DNA of 64,000 nucleotides from Lentimicrobiaceae bacterium (GTDB taxonomy: Bacteria > Bacteroidota > Bacteroidia > Bacteroidales > JAGONC01), in assembly GCA_017993235.1 (NCBI GenBank), contig JAGONC010000009.1, positions 24,746 through 88,745 on the forward strand. The letters run 5' to 3'. The notes beneath the pieces are model-generated. The model saw only the letters and a list, made by a program, of their open reading frames with translations, was not told where the DNA came from and made no database searches. Below are positions 18,302 through 25,644 of the stretch, piece after piece; positions within the stretch are counted from its first letter, which is position 1, and each line of letters begins with the position of its first letter. The position numbers were made by a program, and so were the translations under genes.

Positions 18302-18364
18302 ATTCTAAATTCCAAATCCCAGGCCCCAAATGCCAAAAAAAATCCAGGATCCAAATTCCAAAGC
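18302..18364 (+). repeat. ATTCCAAA-word intergenic repeat (left copy)
   Basis: A run of AATTCCAAATCCCA-like words with short spacers, directly after the flavin-fold gene's stop. An inverted-orientation copy lies at 18474-18545, with about 105 bases of non-repeat sequence between. No coding frame is apparent in the 18301-18473 gap. Confidence 0.65.
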
Positions 18365-18473
18365 ACTTTGATCTAAGCCCGTGGACATTCTTACAGAACC
18401 ACTCATTTAGCTCTGGAGTGATGGAGGAATGTTCAGGGAATGGAATCATTCATCCAATGCTATGGAATTTGAC

Positions 18474-18545
18474 TTATTGGGATTTTTTTGGAATTTGGGA
18501 TTTGCTTGGATTTTGGAACCTGAATTTTGAAATTTTGAGCGTGTA
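18474..18545 (-). repeat. ATTCCAAA-word repeat (right copy), inside the PAP2 3' end
   Basis: Read on the minus strand it shows CAAAATCCAAGCAAATCCC and AAATTCCAAAAAAATCCC, the same words as at 18302-18364 but in opposite orientation on the DNA. It forms the final codons and the stop of the PAP2 gene. Confidence 0.6.
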
Positions 18546-19091
18546 GTGGCACATGATCGCAACAGCCAGCCCGAGCACCGTCCCCAGCAAAGCGCCTCCC
18601 AGTACATCACCCGGATAATGGACACCCAGGTAAACTCTGCTGTAGGAGATGATCGCCGCCCAGAACAGGATCAGGGGGGTGAAATATTTCCATTTGCTGC
18701 CGAGGAATGGGATTAAAAAAACAGCGATCGCAAAATGGTTCGTTGCGTGGGAGGAAACAAAGCTGAACTGTCCTCCGCATTGGCCGTTAACGGTATGGAC
18801 AAGGGAAGCCAGTGCGGGATCATGGCATGGCCTGGGACGCTGAAACACATTCTTGAACAGCTGAACCGATGACTGATCGCTCAGAAAGATCAAAAGACCC
18901 ACAAACAGCAGAATGATCAGTGTCTGCTTTTTATAATACCGGATCAGAAAATAGATCAGAAGCAGGTAAAGCGGTATCCAGATCAGTTTATCGCTGAGCC
19001 AGTACATTACCGTATCCCAGAAGGGACTGTTCCAGCCATTGATCAGAAGGAACAGGTCGGTGTCGAGGTCTTTAATGCGCTCGAAGGTCAT
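18474..19091 (-). CDS. PAP2 family phosphatase (undecaprenyl-diphosphatase-like)
   Basis: A 205-residue membrane phosphatase. The three PAP2 motifs are present: KNVFQRPRP, SSHATNHF in place of PSGH, and SRVYLGVHYPGDVLGG with the catalytic His and the Asp. Five or six transmembrane segments surround them. The family dephosphorylates lipid phosphates such as undecaprenyl pyrophosphate or phosphatidylglycerophosphate in the cell envelope. The last 20 or so residues (KISKFRFQNPSKSQIPKKSQ) are translated from the ATTCCAAA repeat at 18474-18545, so the native enzyme probably ended near residue 184 before repeat arrival. Confidence 0.9.
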   Translation of the reverse strand: MTFERIKDLDTDLFLLINGWNSPFWDTVMYWLSDKLIWIPLYLLLIYFLIRYYKKQTLIILLFVGLLIFLSDQSSVQLFKNVFQRPRPCHDPALASLVHTVNGQCGGQFSFVSSHATNHFAIAVFLIPFLGSKWKYFTPLILFWAAIISYSRVYLGVHYPGDVLGGALLGTVLGLAVAIMCHYTLKISKFRFQNPSKSQIPKKSQ

Positions 19092-19180
19092 ATGTGGGAT
19101 TGGTTATTCATGGTCATTCGTAGTCATTCGTAGTTATTCTTGGGTATTGGTTCGGTGCTTCGCACCTCAGGTTATGCATT
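19092..19180. repeat. Partial AATAAC/GAATGAC repeat with GGTGC hairpin
   Basis: Contains TTATTCATGGTCATTCG, two CATTCGTAG units and the small hairpin GGTGCTTCGCACC near 19154-19166. Words match the dispersed family at 4070-4213, 34047-34120 and 35872-35925. It lies upstream of the PAP2 gene and downstream of obgE. Confidence 0.55.
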
Positions 19181-19214
19181 GTTCTATTGTAAACTGCCAA
19201 CTGCCAAATGTCGT

Positions 19215-20207
19215 CTATATATTCAACTCCCTCCATAGCATATCCTTTAACCTGTACAGGCCCTTTTTGGTGAACGAAGATATGAAAACAGTCGGAATAT
19301 CCGGCAGTTCCCGTTTCAGCTCGCGGATCAGTTCCTCATCGGTCAGGTCGCTTTTGGTCACTGCCAGGATCCGGGATTTGTGGAGCAACTCGGGATTGTA
19401 TTGTTCCAGTTCATGAAGAAGAATGTCATATTCCTCCGATATTTTATTCTGGGTATCCACCGGTATCATAAAAAGCAGGACCGGGTTGCGTTCGATATGG
19501 CGAAGAAACTGAAGGCCCAATCCTTTACCTTCATGGGCTCCTTCGATGATGCCTGGAATGTCGGCCATTACAAATGAGCGGTTGTCGCGGTAATGGACGA
19601 TGCCCAGGTTGGGTTGCAGGGTTGTAAAGGGGTAATCGGCAATTTTGGGTTTTGCAGCAGTGAGTACCGACAGCAGGGTTGACTTCCCGGCATTGGGAAA
19701 TCCGACCAGTCCGACGTCAGCCAGAATTTTAAGTTCCAGGATTTTCCAGGCTTCGATTCCGGGTTCCCCAGGTTGTGCAAAGCGTGGAGTTTGATGGGTT
19801 GGGGATTTAAAATGGTCGTTTCCCAATCCTCCCCGTCCGCCTTTGAGCAGGATCACCTCCTCACCGTGTTTCGTCACCTCGCATTCGATCTCTTCGGTGT
19901 CGGCATTCCGTGCCACAGTTCCCAGGGGTACCTCGATGGTCACGTCGTCGCCGCTGGCTCCTGTGGATAGCTGTCGGCCTCCGGGTTGCCCGTCACCCGC
20001 CCTGACATGCCTGGTGTACCGCAGGTGCAGCAAGGTCCACATATCCCGGTTTCCCCTGAGGATCACATTCCCTCCCCTGCCCCCGTCGCCTCCGTCAGGT
20101 CCTCCGCGGGGATTGAGCCGGGTACGGTAAAAATGCACCGATCCCGCCCCGCCGCTCCCCGAACGGCACCAGATCTTCACATAATCAACGAAGTTGGGAT
20201 TTGACAT
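19215..20207 (-). CDS. obgE: GTPase Obg/CgtA, ribosome-associated
   Basis: A 330-residue GTPase with the glycine-rich Obg fold at the N-terminus ([17 protein letters not shown], then GGRGGLGN) and a G domain with G1 [12 protein letters not shown]3 [12 protein letters not shown] and G4 TKSD. The variable C-terminal extension of some Obg proteins is absent, as is common in Bacteroidota. It acts in late large-subunit ribosome assembly and stress control. The start is set at the [11 protein letters not shown]et (20207); an ATG nine bases upstream is possible. It lies downstream of adk and hpt on the same strand. Confidence 0.95.
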   Translation of the reverse strand: MSNPNFVDYVKIWCRSGSGGAGSVHFYRTRLNPRGGPDGGDGGRGGNVILRGNRDMWTLLHLRYTRHVRAGDGQPGGRQLSTGASGDDVTIEVPLGTVARNADTEEIECEVTKHGEEVILLKGGRGGLGNDHFKSPTHQTPRFAQPGEPGIEAWKILELKILADVGLVGFPNAGKSTLLSVLTAAKPKIADYPFTTLQPNLGIVHYRDNRSFVMADIPGIIEGAHEGKGLGLQFLRHIERNPVLLFMIPVDTQNKISEEYDILLHELEQYNPELLHKSRILAVTKSDLTDEELIRELKRELPDIPTVFISSFTKKGLYRLKDMLWRELNI

Positions 20208-20211
20208 GGCT

Positions 20212-20280
20212 ACCATGCTTTATGGCCTACGGCCAAATAGAAATTGTCTGGCTACCGGCTACTGGCTACTGACTACTCAA
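20212..20280 (-). repeat. TAGCCAG array plus TTGGCCGTAGGCCAT palindrome
   Basis: On the minus strand: AGTAGTCAGTAGCCAGTAGC units, then TTGGCCGTAGGCCAT, AAAG and a GTAG word that runs into the obgE start. The same composite, with CAGCAGTCAGCAG units, recurs at 35990-36080. The repeat supplies the last codons and stop of adk (SSQ-stop). Confidence 0.6.
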
Positions 20281-20847
20281 AACTGTATCAATCTCACGAC
20301 ACAGCCTGTCAAAAATCTCCCCGATCGTACCCTGCCCGTACACCGCCTTAAATTTGCCCTGCTCCTGATAGTATTCTATGAGCGGGCTTGTCTGCCGGTG
20401 GTAAACCTCCAGTCGGTTAGCAATGACCTCCCGGGTATCATCTTTTCTGCCCTCCCGCTGCGCCCGGATCAACAGACGCGTAATGAGTTCCTGCTCGTCG
20501 ACTTCCAGGGCCAGGGTAAGGCTGACCTGTTCACCATCCTCCTGCAATAACAGGTCAAGATCACCCGCCTGCCGTATCGTTCGGGGAAATCCGTCAAAAA
20601 CAAATCCCCTCACGTCTTCAACCTGATGCATCGCGTTCCTGAGAAGATCGATCAACAGCTCGTCGGGCACCAGCTCCCCTTTTTCAATGATCCCTTTCAC
20701 CTTCATTCCCAGGGGTGTCTCATTTTTAATTTCTCTTCTGAAAATATCTCCTGTGGAGATATGTGCCAGATGATATTTTTCTGCAATCTGAATGGATTGC
20801 GTACCCTTTCCCGCCCCCGGCGGCCCAAATATAACTAAATTAAACAT
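20266..20847 (-). CDS. adk: Adenylate kinase
   Basis: A 193-residue nucleoside monophosphate kinase: ATP + AMP to 2 ADP. P-loop GPPGAGKGTQ, AMP-binding HISTGDIFRREI, signature FDGFPRTIRQA and the short-lid region RREGRKDDTREVIANRLEVY are all present. It is the short-lid type without zinc cysteines, as in other Bacteroidota. The last three codons and stop overlap the TAGCCAG repeat. It lies between hpt (upstream) and obgE (downstream), an order conserved in the phylum. Confidence 0.97.
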   Translation of the reverse strand: MFNLVIFGPPGAGKGTQSIQIAEKYHLAHISTGDIFRREIKNETPLGMKVKGIIEKGELVPDELLIDLLRNAMHQVEDVRGFVFDGFPRTIRQAGDLDLLLQEDGEQVSLTLALEVDEQELITRLLIRAQREGRKDDTREVIANRLEVYHRQTSPLIEYYQEQGKFKAVYGQGTIGEIFDRLCREIDTVLSSQ

Positions 20848-20863
20848 ACTCTACTATTTATCA

Positions 20864-20911
20864 ATTAATTACAATAAATAACAATGAATAACTATGAATG
20901 ACCTTTTTATG
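20864..20911. repeat. Short copy of the AATAAC/GAATGAC repeat
   Basis: The gap between hpt and adk holds AATAACAATGAATAAC and TATGAATGAC, the same words as the larger repeats at 4070-4213 and 34047-34120, but without a central hairpin. Confidence 0.5.
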
Positions 20912-20936
20912 AAGCATGAAAAATGAAGAATTATGA

Positions 20937-21476
20937 TTACTTCCTGACCATACGATACAAGCCCGGGTGATTCCGTCCGAATCCGTCGTAATCCAGTCCA
21001 TAACCCACCACGAAATCCGGTGGAATATCCATTCCCTTGTAATCGATCCGGAAATCCTTACGGAAGACATCGGGTTTGAAAAACATCGCCGCCACCCTGA
21101 CTTCCGATGCCTCCATCTTTTTGAGCATCTGAATGACATAGTCGATGGTGATGCCCGTATCCACTACATCTTCCACAATGATCACGGTACGGTCCTTCAC
21201 CACCTCTCCCAATCCTATGAGCTCCTTAACGGTGGATGTGGTGGATGTCCCCTCATAGGAGGCAAGTTTTACAAAGGAAATATCGCAATCCAGATTTATA
21301 CTTCTGAGCAGGTCGGAGGCAAAGATAAATGCCCCGTTGAGGATGACAAGAAAAAGAGGCACTTTTCCGGTCATGTCCTGGTTGACTTGCCGGGAGATCT
21401 TTTTCACTGCCCGTTGGATCTTTGCTTCAGGTATAAACGGGATGAATTCCTTGTCTTTGACCTTGATCGTTTTCAT
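20937..21476 (-). CDS. hpt: Hypoxanthine phosphoribosyltransferase
   Basis: A 179-residue type I phosphoribosyltransferase that salvages hypoxanthine or guanine with PRPP. The PRPP-binding signature is VIIVEDVVDTGIT, and the early strand is VPLFLVILNGAFIFASDL. VASYEG-like loop reads KLASYEGTSTTSTV, and the C-terminal base-binding segment DFVVGYGLDYDGFGRN is complete. Length is standard. It is the first gene of hpt-adk-obgE and is divergent from purE, so both sides of this gap carry purine metabolism. Confidence 0.95.
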   Translation of the reverse strand: MKTIKVKDKEFIPFIPEAKIQRAVKKISRQVNQDMTGKVPLFLVILNGAFIFASDLLRSINLDCDISFVKLASYEGTSTTSTVKELIGLGEVVKDRTVIIVEDVVDTGITIDYVIQMLKKMEASEVRVAAMFFKPDVFRKDFRIDYKGMDIPPDFVVGYGLDYDGFGRNHPGLYRMVRK

Positions 21477-21554
21477 AGAGCAGGAGGATTAAAAACACGC
21501 ATGAACATTTCATACAAATATAGGATTTAAGAAGAAGTTGAAAGGAAAATAACA

Positions 21555-21562
21555 TAAATTTG
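21555..21562 (+). promoter_or_regulatory. Candidate Bacteroidota -7 element of purE
   Basis: TAAATTTG is an exact TAnnTTTG match 23 bases before the purE start. A -33 TTTG at the usual 19-21 base distance is not clear. Confidence 0.4.
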
Positions 21563-21585
21563 TTCAGCGATTCATCAACACACCA

Positions 21586-22122
21586 ATGAAACCCCTGGTC
21601 AGTATCATTATGGGCAGCACCTCCGATCTGCCGGTCATGGAAGAAGCCGCCAAAATCCTCGACGAGCTGGAGATTCCCTTTGAAATGAATGCACTGTCGG
21701 CCCACCGGACTCCGGAGCTGGTGGACACCTTTGCCCGAAACGCCTGTGACCGCGGAATTCAGGTGATCATCGCGGGTGCAGGAATGGCAGCCCACCTGCC
21801 GGGAGTGATCGCCGCCCTGACCCCCCTGCCTGTCATCGGTGTTCCCATCAAAGCATCCCTGGAAGGATTGGATGCGGTGTTATCGATCCTTCAGATGCCT
21901 CCGGGTATCCCCGTCGCCACGGTTGGAATCAACGGAGCCAGAAATGCAGGCATACTTGCCGCTCAAATCCTCGCCATCTGCGACCCGGATCTGCGTACCA
22001 AAATCATCCTGTTCAAAAATGATCTGAAAAGAAAGATCGAGCAGGCAAATAAAGAATTACAGAGGGTGGATTACCGTTTTAAATGCAATCACGGAGTTAA
22101 TAATCTGAATACCAGAGGATAA
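21586..22122 (+). CDS. purE: 5-(carboxyamino)imidazole ribonucleotide mutase
   Basis: A 178-residue class I PurE, which moves the carboxylate of N5-CAIR to C4 to give CAIR in purine synthesis. The substrate motifs are intact: [21 protein letters not shown] and [12 protein letters not shown], with PVIGVPI and later [16 protein letters not shown]. The final 15 residues are not conserved-looking. It is transcribed away from hpt and converges on the M16 peptidase gene. Confidence 0.96.
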   Translation: MKPLVSIIMGSTSDLPVMEEAAKILDELEIPFEMNALSAHRTPELVDTFARNACDRGIQVIIAGAGMAAHLPGVIAALTPLPVIGVPIKASLEGLDAVLSILQMPPGIPVATVGINGARNAGILAAQILAICDPDLRTKIILFKNDLKRKIEQANKELQRVDYRFKCNHGVNNLNTRG

Positions 22123-22164
22123 GGTCACATTCATCACCAAAGGTGGCCGGGTGGAGCTGTTTTG

Positions 22165-23391
22165 CTACTTCGACTGGAAGGTCAGGCGACTTAACCGGCC
22201 AGGATCAAAAACCTCATTGGCGATGTCCATCAGCTGACTTGCCGTTACCGACTCAATCTGATCGCACATTTCTTCAAGCGACTGGATCCGGTTCATGACC
22301 AGAATGCCTTTACCCATGGATAACATCCTGCCCAGGTTGGATTCCCAGGCAATGGCCAGCTGGCCGATGAACTGACGGTGCGCAATGTTCATCTGGCTTG
22401 TCCCAAGCCGTTCTCTGCGCAGTTTTTCCAGTTCAAGCGACACATAATGCAATGTTTTATCAAGCAAACCATTATCGATACCCAGGTACAGGGTGAACAG
22501 CCCTGTATCGGAATAAGGCGAATACCCGGATTCAATATTGTAGGTCAGGCCATGCTTTTCGCGGACAGAAAGGTTGAGCCTGGAGTTCATCCCCGGCCCG
22601 CCCAGGATATTGTTCAACAGGGCCATGGGTACCCGTCGCGGATCATGGATTGGATAGGCAAGATTCCCAATGATGCAATGGGTTTGATAAGTACTTTTTC
22701 TGACCATTTTCTCCACAGGCCGGTATCCTGTGAATGCCTGCCTGGGCCTGGATTCAGCCCCCGGGGGGATTTTGTCAAAATAGCGGCCGACGATCCTGAT
22801 CAGTTTCTGAAAGGGTATGTTGCCCACCGACGAGATGACCATCTGGCTGGGCAGGTAGTTATGTTCGATGAACTGCCGTATGTGCTTGCAGGTAAATCGT
22901 TTCAGATTTTTCCTGGTTCCCAGGATATTTCTTCCCAGCGGGTGACCTGCAAAAACCAATTCCTCAAAATCGTCGAAGATCTGATCCGAGGGAGTATCTT
23001 TATAGGAGCTTATTTCATCCATGATGACCGACTTCTCCTTTGCCAGCTCTTTATCCGGAAATACCGAGGAGAAGGTGATATCCGAAATCAACTCCAGTGC
23101 ACGATCGTAATAGTATTTTTGAAAAGATGCATAGATGCAGGTCTCTTCCTTGGTCGTGAAGGCGTTCAGGTCGGCCCCTACATTTTCCAGGCGGCTGAGC
23201 ACATGGTAGACCTTGCGCTTTTTGGTTCCTTTGAAAATGGCATGTTCAATAAAATGAGCCATTCCGTGTTCCTTCTCATCCTCATCCCTGCTGCCGGCTC
23301 CTATGTAAATGCCGCAATGAGCCACGGGACTGTCAGACGGAGCATGTACAAGCCGGATCCCATTGGGCAGGGTGTATTCCAAATAATTCAT
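22165..23391 (-). CDS. M16 family zinc peptidase
   Basis: A 408-residue single-unit insulinase/processing-peptidase-type protein. The inverted zinc motif HFIEH (HxxEH) is at about residue 46, within EHGMAHFIEHAIFKGT. The second-domain signature GGPGMNSRLNLSVREKHGLTY is complete. There is no signal peptide, so it is probably cytoplasmic like other Bacteroidota and Firmicutes YmxG-type members. The start codon overlaps the stop of the upstream GldN-like lipoprotein gene by four bases, which points to co-expression. Confidence 0.92.
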   Translation of the reverse strand: MNYLEYTLPNGIRLVHAPSDSPVAHCGIYIGAGSRDEDEKEHGMAHFIEHAIFKGTKKRKVYHVLSRLENVGADLNAFTTKEETCIYASFQKYYYDRALELISDITFSSVFPDKELAKEKSVIMDEISSYKDTPSDQIFDDFEELVFAGHPLGRNILGTRKNLKRFTCKHIRQFIEHNYLPSQMVISSVGNIPFQKLIRIVGRYFDKIPPGAESRPRQAFTGYRPVEKMVRKSTYQTHCIIGNLAYPIHDPRRVPMALLNNILGGPGMNSRLNLSVREKHGLTYNIESGYSPYSDTGLFTLYLGIDNGLLDKTLHYVSLELEKLRRERLGTSQMNIAHRQFIGQLAIAWESNLGRMLSMGKGILVMNRIQSLEEMCDQIESVTASQLMDIANEVFDPGRLSRLTFQSK

Positions 23392-23930
23392 TGTGGGTAA
23401 TTTTCATCGAAATAGATCCAGAAAAGCGGCATATAACCCCTTAATTCACCGTTTTGATCATAGTTTCGGATAATGGGGGCCACACCGATCACCCTTTTGC
23501 TAATGACAAGGGTTTTGGGATCCATATACCATTCCTCCAGAAACCGAAAGCGGGTGATATCCTGCAAATGGATCCTTTCTTCTACAATGGTGTCATAAAA
23601 ATTATACGGGGGCTCCGCACGCTGGAAAGTCAGGGTATCGGACCGGAATCCGATTTCACGTACCTGCTGCGGCGAAAGGGGCTCATTAAAATAACTGTAC
23701 GTCCTGACCTTTCCCTGATAGGCAGCGTCCATCACCTTCCGGATGAATACCTCCCTTTTGGAACCCTCAATGTTCTGAACCCACCAATCGTAATCCGGAT
23801 CCGGGGTTTTGATATCCACATCATACTGAATGCGATCGGTGACCAGGATCCTGTCCTTTTGCTCATGCCGGCATGACAGGATCGTAAAAGCGAATAAAAA
23901 ACCTAATGCAAGGTGAACCGGTTTTATCAT
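23388..23930 (-). CDS. GldN-like lipoprotein
   Basis: A 180-residue protein with a lipoprotein leader (LGFLFAFTILSCRHEQ, lipobox ILSC). The C-terminal half resembles GldN/PorN of the T9SS and gliding machinery: an FRFLEEWYMDPKTLVIS segment, then RVIGVAPI and MPLFWIYFDE. Classic GldN is a longer periplasmic ring component bound to GldK, and gldKLM are not in this window. This may be a stand-alone paralogue or have a related scaffold role. Its last four bases overlap the start of the M16 peptidase gene. The match rests on my recall of the GldN consensus. Confidence 0.6.
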   Translation of the reverse strand: MIKPVHLALGFLFAFTILSCRHEQKDRILVTDRIQYDVDIKTPDPDYDWWVQNIEGSKREVFIRKVMDAAYQGKVRTYSYFNEPLSPQQVREIGFRSDTLTFQRAEPPYNFYDTIVEERIHLQDITRFRFLEEWYMDPKTLVISKRVIGVAPIIRNYDQNGELRGYMPLFWIYFDENYPQ

Positions 23931-24010
23931 GACTCGTTGAATTCAGCAACAAAATTGAATAAAATTCCTATATTTACATCAGATTAATTATACTTCCACA
24001 TCATTCTGCC

Positions 24011-25588
24011 ATGAAAATCAGAACGCAAAGAATTGACGAGCTTCTGGCCAGTCTGGAAATAATCGTAAAAGAGACGGTAACGTTCAGAAAGAGATATACG
24101 GCGGAGATAGGTTCTGTGCATCCGAACTATAAGAATAGTGCATTGAACCTTATATATTATCTGGCATTGCGTAATCACGACATCAGGGATCTGCAAAAGA
24201 AGCTCGGTTATCTGGGTCTATCACGGATGGCAAAGTCAGAACCACATGTGATGGCGAGCCTGAACAATACATGCATGATGCTGAACCGTCTCAAAGGCAT
24301 TATGGATGGCATTCCATGCAAACAGGCCATTTCGATCAAGAAAGGCATCAAACTCATGCGGGCCAATACAAAGGCCCTGTTTGGCAATAGGCCCCAGGGA
24401 AGGCGAACCCGCATCATGGTCACCTTGCCTGCTGAAGCGGCAACGGATCATGATCTGGTCTTAAACCTTTTACAGGATGGGATGAATGTTGCCAGGATCA
24501 ATTGTGCCCATGATACACCCGAAGTGTGGGAGGGGATCATTGAGCATGTCCGTCAGGCAGAAAGGGAAACCGGTAAAACCTGCAAGATCGTCATGGATAT
24601 AGCAGGCCCCAAATTACGGACAGGTTCCATTGCAACGACTTCCTGCACCGACTGCGCACAGGTGAATCCTGATCCGCTCGGGACATCAACACAGGGTGAT
24701 ACCGACGGTGGATCCCCTGCGATAAATCCTTACATAGTGCTGAAAGCAGATGAAATGCTGGTGCTACACAGGGACCCGGCTCCTGGTGAACCAGCAGTGA
24801 GGGATGAAACCGGAAGTACCATAAAGCCCGCTCATATTTCCTGCACCTTTCCCGGAATTTTTGATCATGTGCAATCCGGTGAGCCCATTTTGTTTGATGA
24901 CGGTAAAATCGAGGGCAGGATCCAATCGGTTTCAGATGGGGAATTCATCATTCAGATCACACGTGCCAAACCCTCGGGCAGCAAGCTCCGGGCCGACCGC
25001 GGGATCAATCTTCCGGAAAGCGACCTTACCCTGGGCGGGCTAACAGAAAAAGACAGGCAAGACTTAGCTTTTATTGCGCAACATGCTGATATTGTGAATC
25101 TTTCATTTGTCAACGATCCTACTGATGTTCAGCGATTACTGGACGAAATGTCCACCCTGAACTGCCAGCTGGGAATGATCGTGAAGATCGAAACCCGAAA
25201 GGGATACTATAATCTGCCGGGTATCCTTCTTACGGCGATGAAAACCTACCCGGTCGGAGTAATGATTGCGCGGGGAGATCTGGCCATTGAATGCGGCTGG
25301 GAAAACATGGCCCGCATCCAGCAGGAGATCCTGCGGATTTGCGAGGCAGCCCACCTCCCGGATGTCTGGGCCACACAGGTCCTTGAAAACCTGGCCAAAA
25401 AGGGATTGCCCTCCAGGGCGGAAATCACCGATGCTGCGCTGTCGCAACAGGCCGAATGTGTCATGCTCAATAAGGGAGATCATATATTTGAAGCTATCCG
25501 GCTGCTGGATACCATAATACGCGACACGGAAGACTACCAGGATAAAATGGCTCCCTTATCCCCCGAGCTGAAAACCTCGCTGAAATAA
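24011..25588 (+). CDS. Pyruvate kinase-like protein with N-terminal extension, no C-terminal domain
   Basis: A 525-residue protein. Residues 1-130 are a basic, helical region unlike ordinary pyruvate kinase (YKNSALNLIYYLALRNHDIRDLQKKLGYLG). The pyruvate kinase barrel starts at TRIMVTLP (T133) and continues with GMNVARINCAHD, KIVMDIAGPKLRTG, the B domain, LTEKDRQDL, IVKIETRKG, GVMIARGDLAIECGW and VWATQVLENL. The catalytic Lys and metal-binding Glu/Asp appear to be kept. The allosteric C-terminal domain is missing. INCAHD replaces the usual NFSHG. It may be an unregulated pyruvate kinase or act on a related substrate. It converges on the T9SS protein pair. Confidence 0.75.
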   Translation: MKIRTQRIDELLASLEIIVKETVTFRKRYTAEIGSVHPNYKNSALNLIYYLALRNHDIRDLQKKLGYLGLSRMAKSEPHVMASLNNTCMMLNRLKGIMDGIPCKQAISIKKGIKLMRANTKALFGNRPQGRRTRIMVTLPAEAATDHDLVLNLLQDGMNVARINCAHDTPEVWEGIIEHVRQAERETGKTCKIVMDIAGPKLRTGSIATTSCTDCAQVNPDPLGTSTQGDTDGGSPAINPYIVLKADEMLVLHRDPAPGEPAVRDETGSTIKPAHISCTFPGIFDHVQSGEPILFDDGKIEGRIQSVSDGEFIIQITRAKPSGSKLRADRGINLPESDLTLGGLTEKDRQDLAFIAQHADIVNLSFVNDPTDVQRLLDEMSTLNCQLGMIVKIETRKGYYNLPGILLTAMKTYPVGVMIARGDLAIECGWENMARIQQEILRICEAAHLPDVWATQVLENLAKKGLPSRAEITDAALSQQAECVMLNKGDHIFEAIRLLDTIIRDTEDYQDKMAPLSPELKTSLK

Positions 25589-25590
25589 AA

Positions 25591-25617
25591 GAGGCCACCC
25601 GGAATCCGGGCAGCCTC
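25591..25617 (-). terminator. Rho-independent-type terminator of the first T9SS protein gene
   Basis: Hairpin of GAGGCnnCCCGG and CCGGGnnGCCTC with a two-to-three base loop, followed on the minus strand by TTTTATT. It lies between two convergent genes and shares its outer stem GAGGC/GCCTC with two other terminators in the window. Confidence 0.7.
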
Positions 25618-25644
25618 ATCTGTAAAAAAAGTATCGTATCCTGT

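Noticed and set aside
18365..18473. Remnant of a four-helix-bundle (23S intervening-sequence type) gene between ATTCCAAA repeats
   Set aside because: Such genes are often flanked by similar words, but the spacer has no convincing matching peptide.
22378..23400. Long open frame on the plus strand opposite the M16 peptidase
   Set aside because: Its translation has no family-like motifs and the minus-strand gene carries a full M16 signature, so it is a shadow frame.
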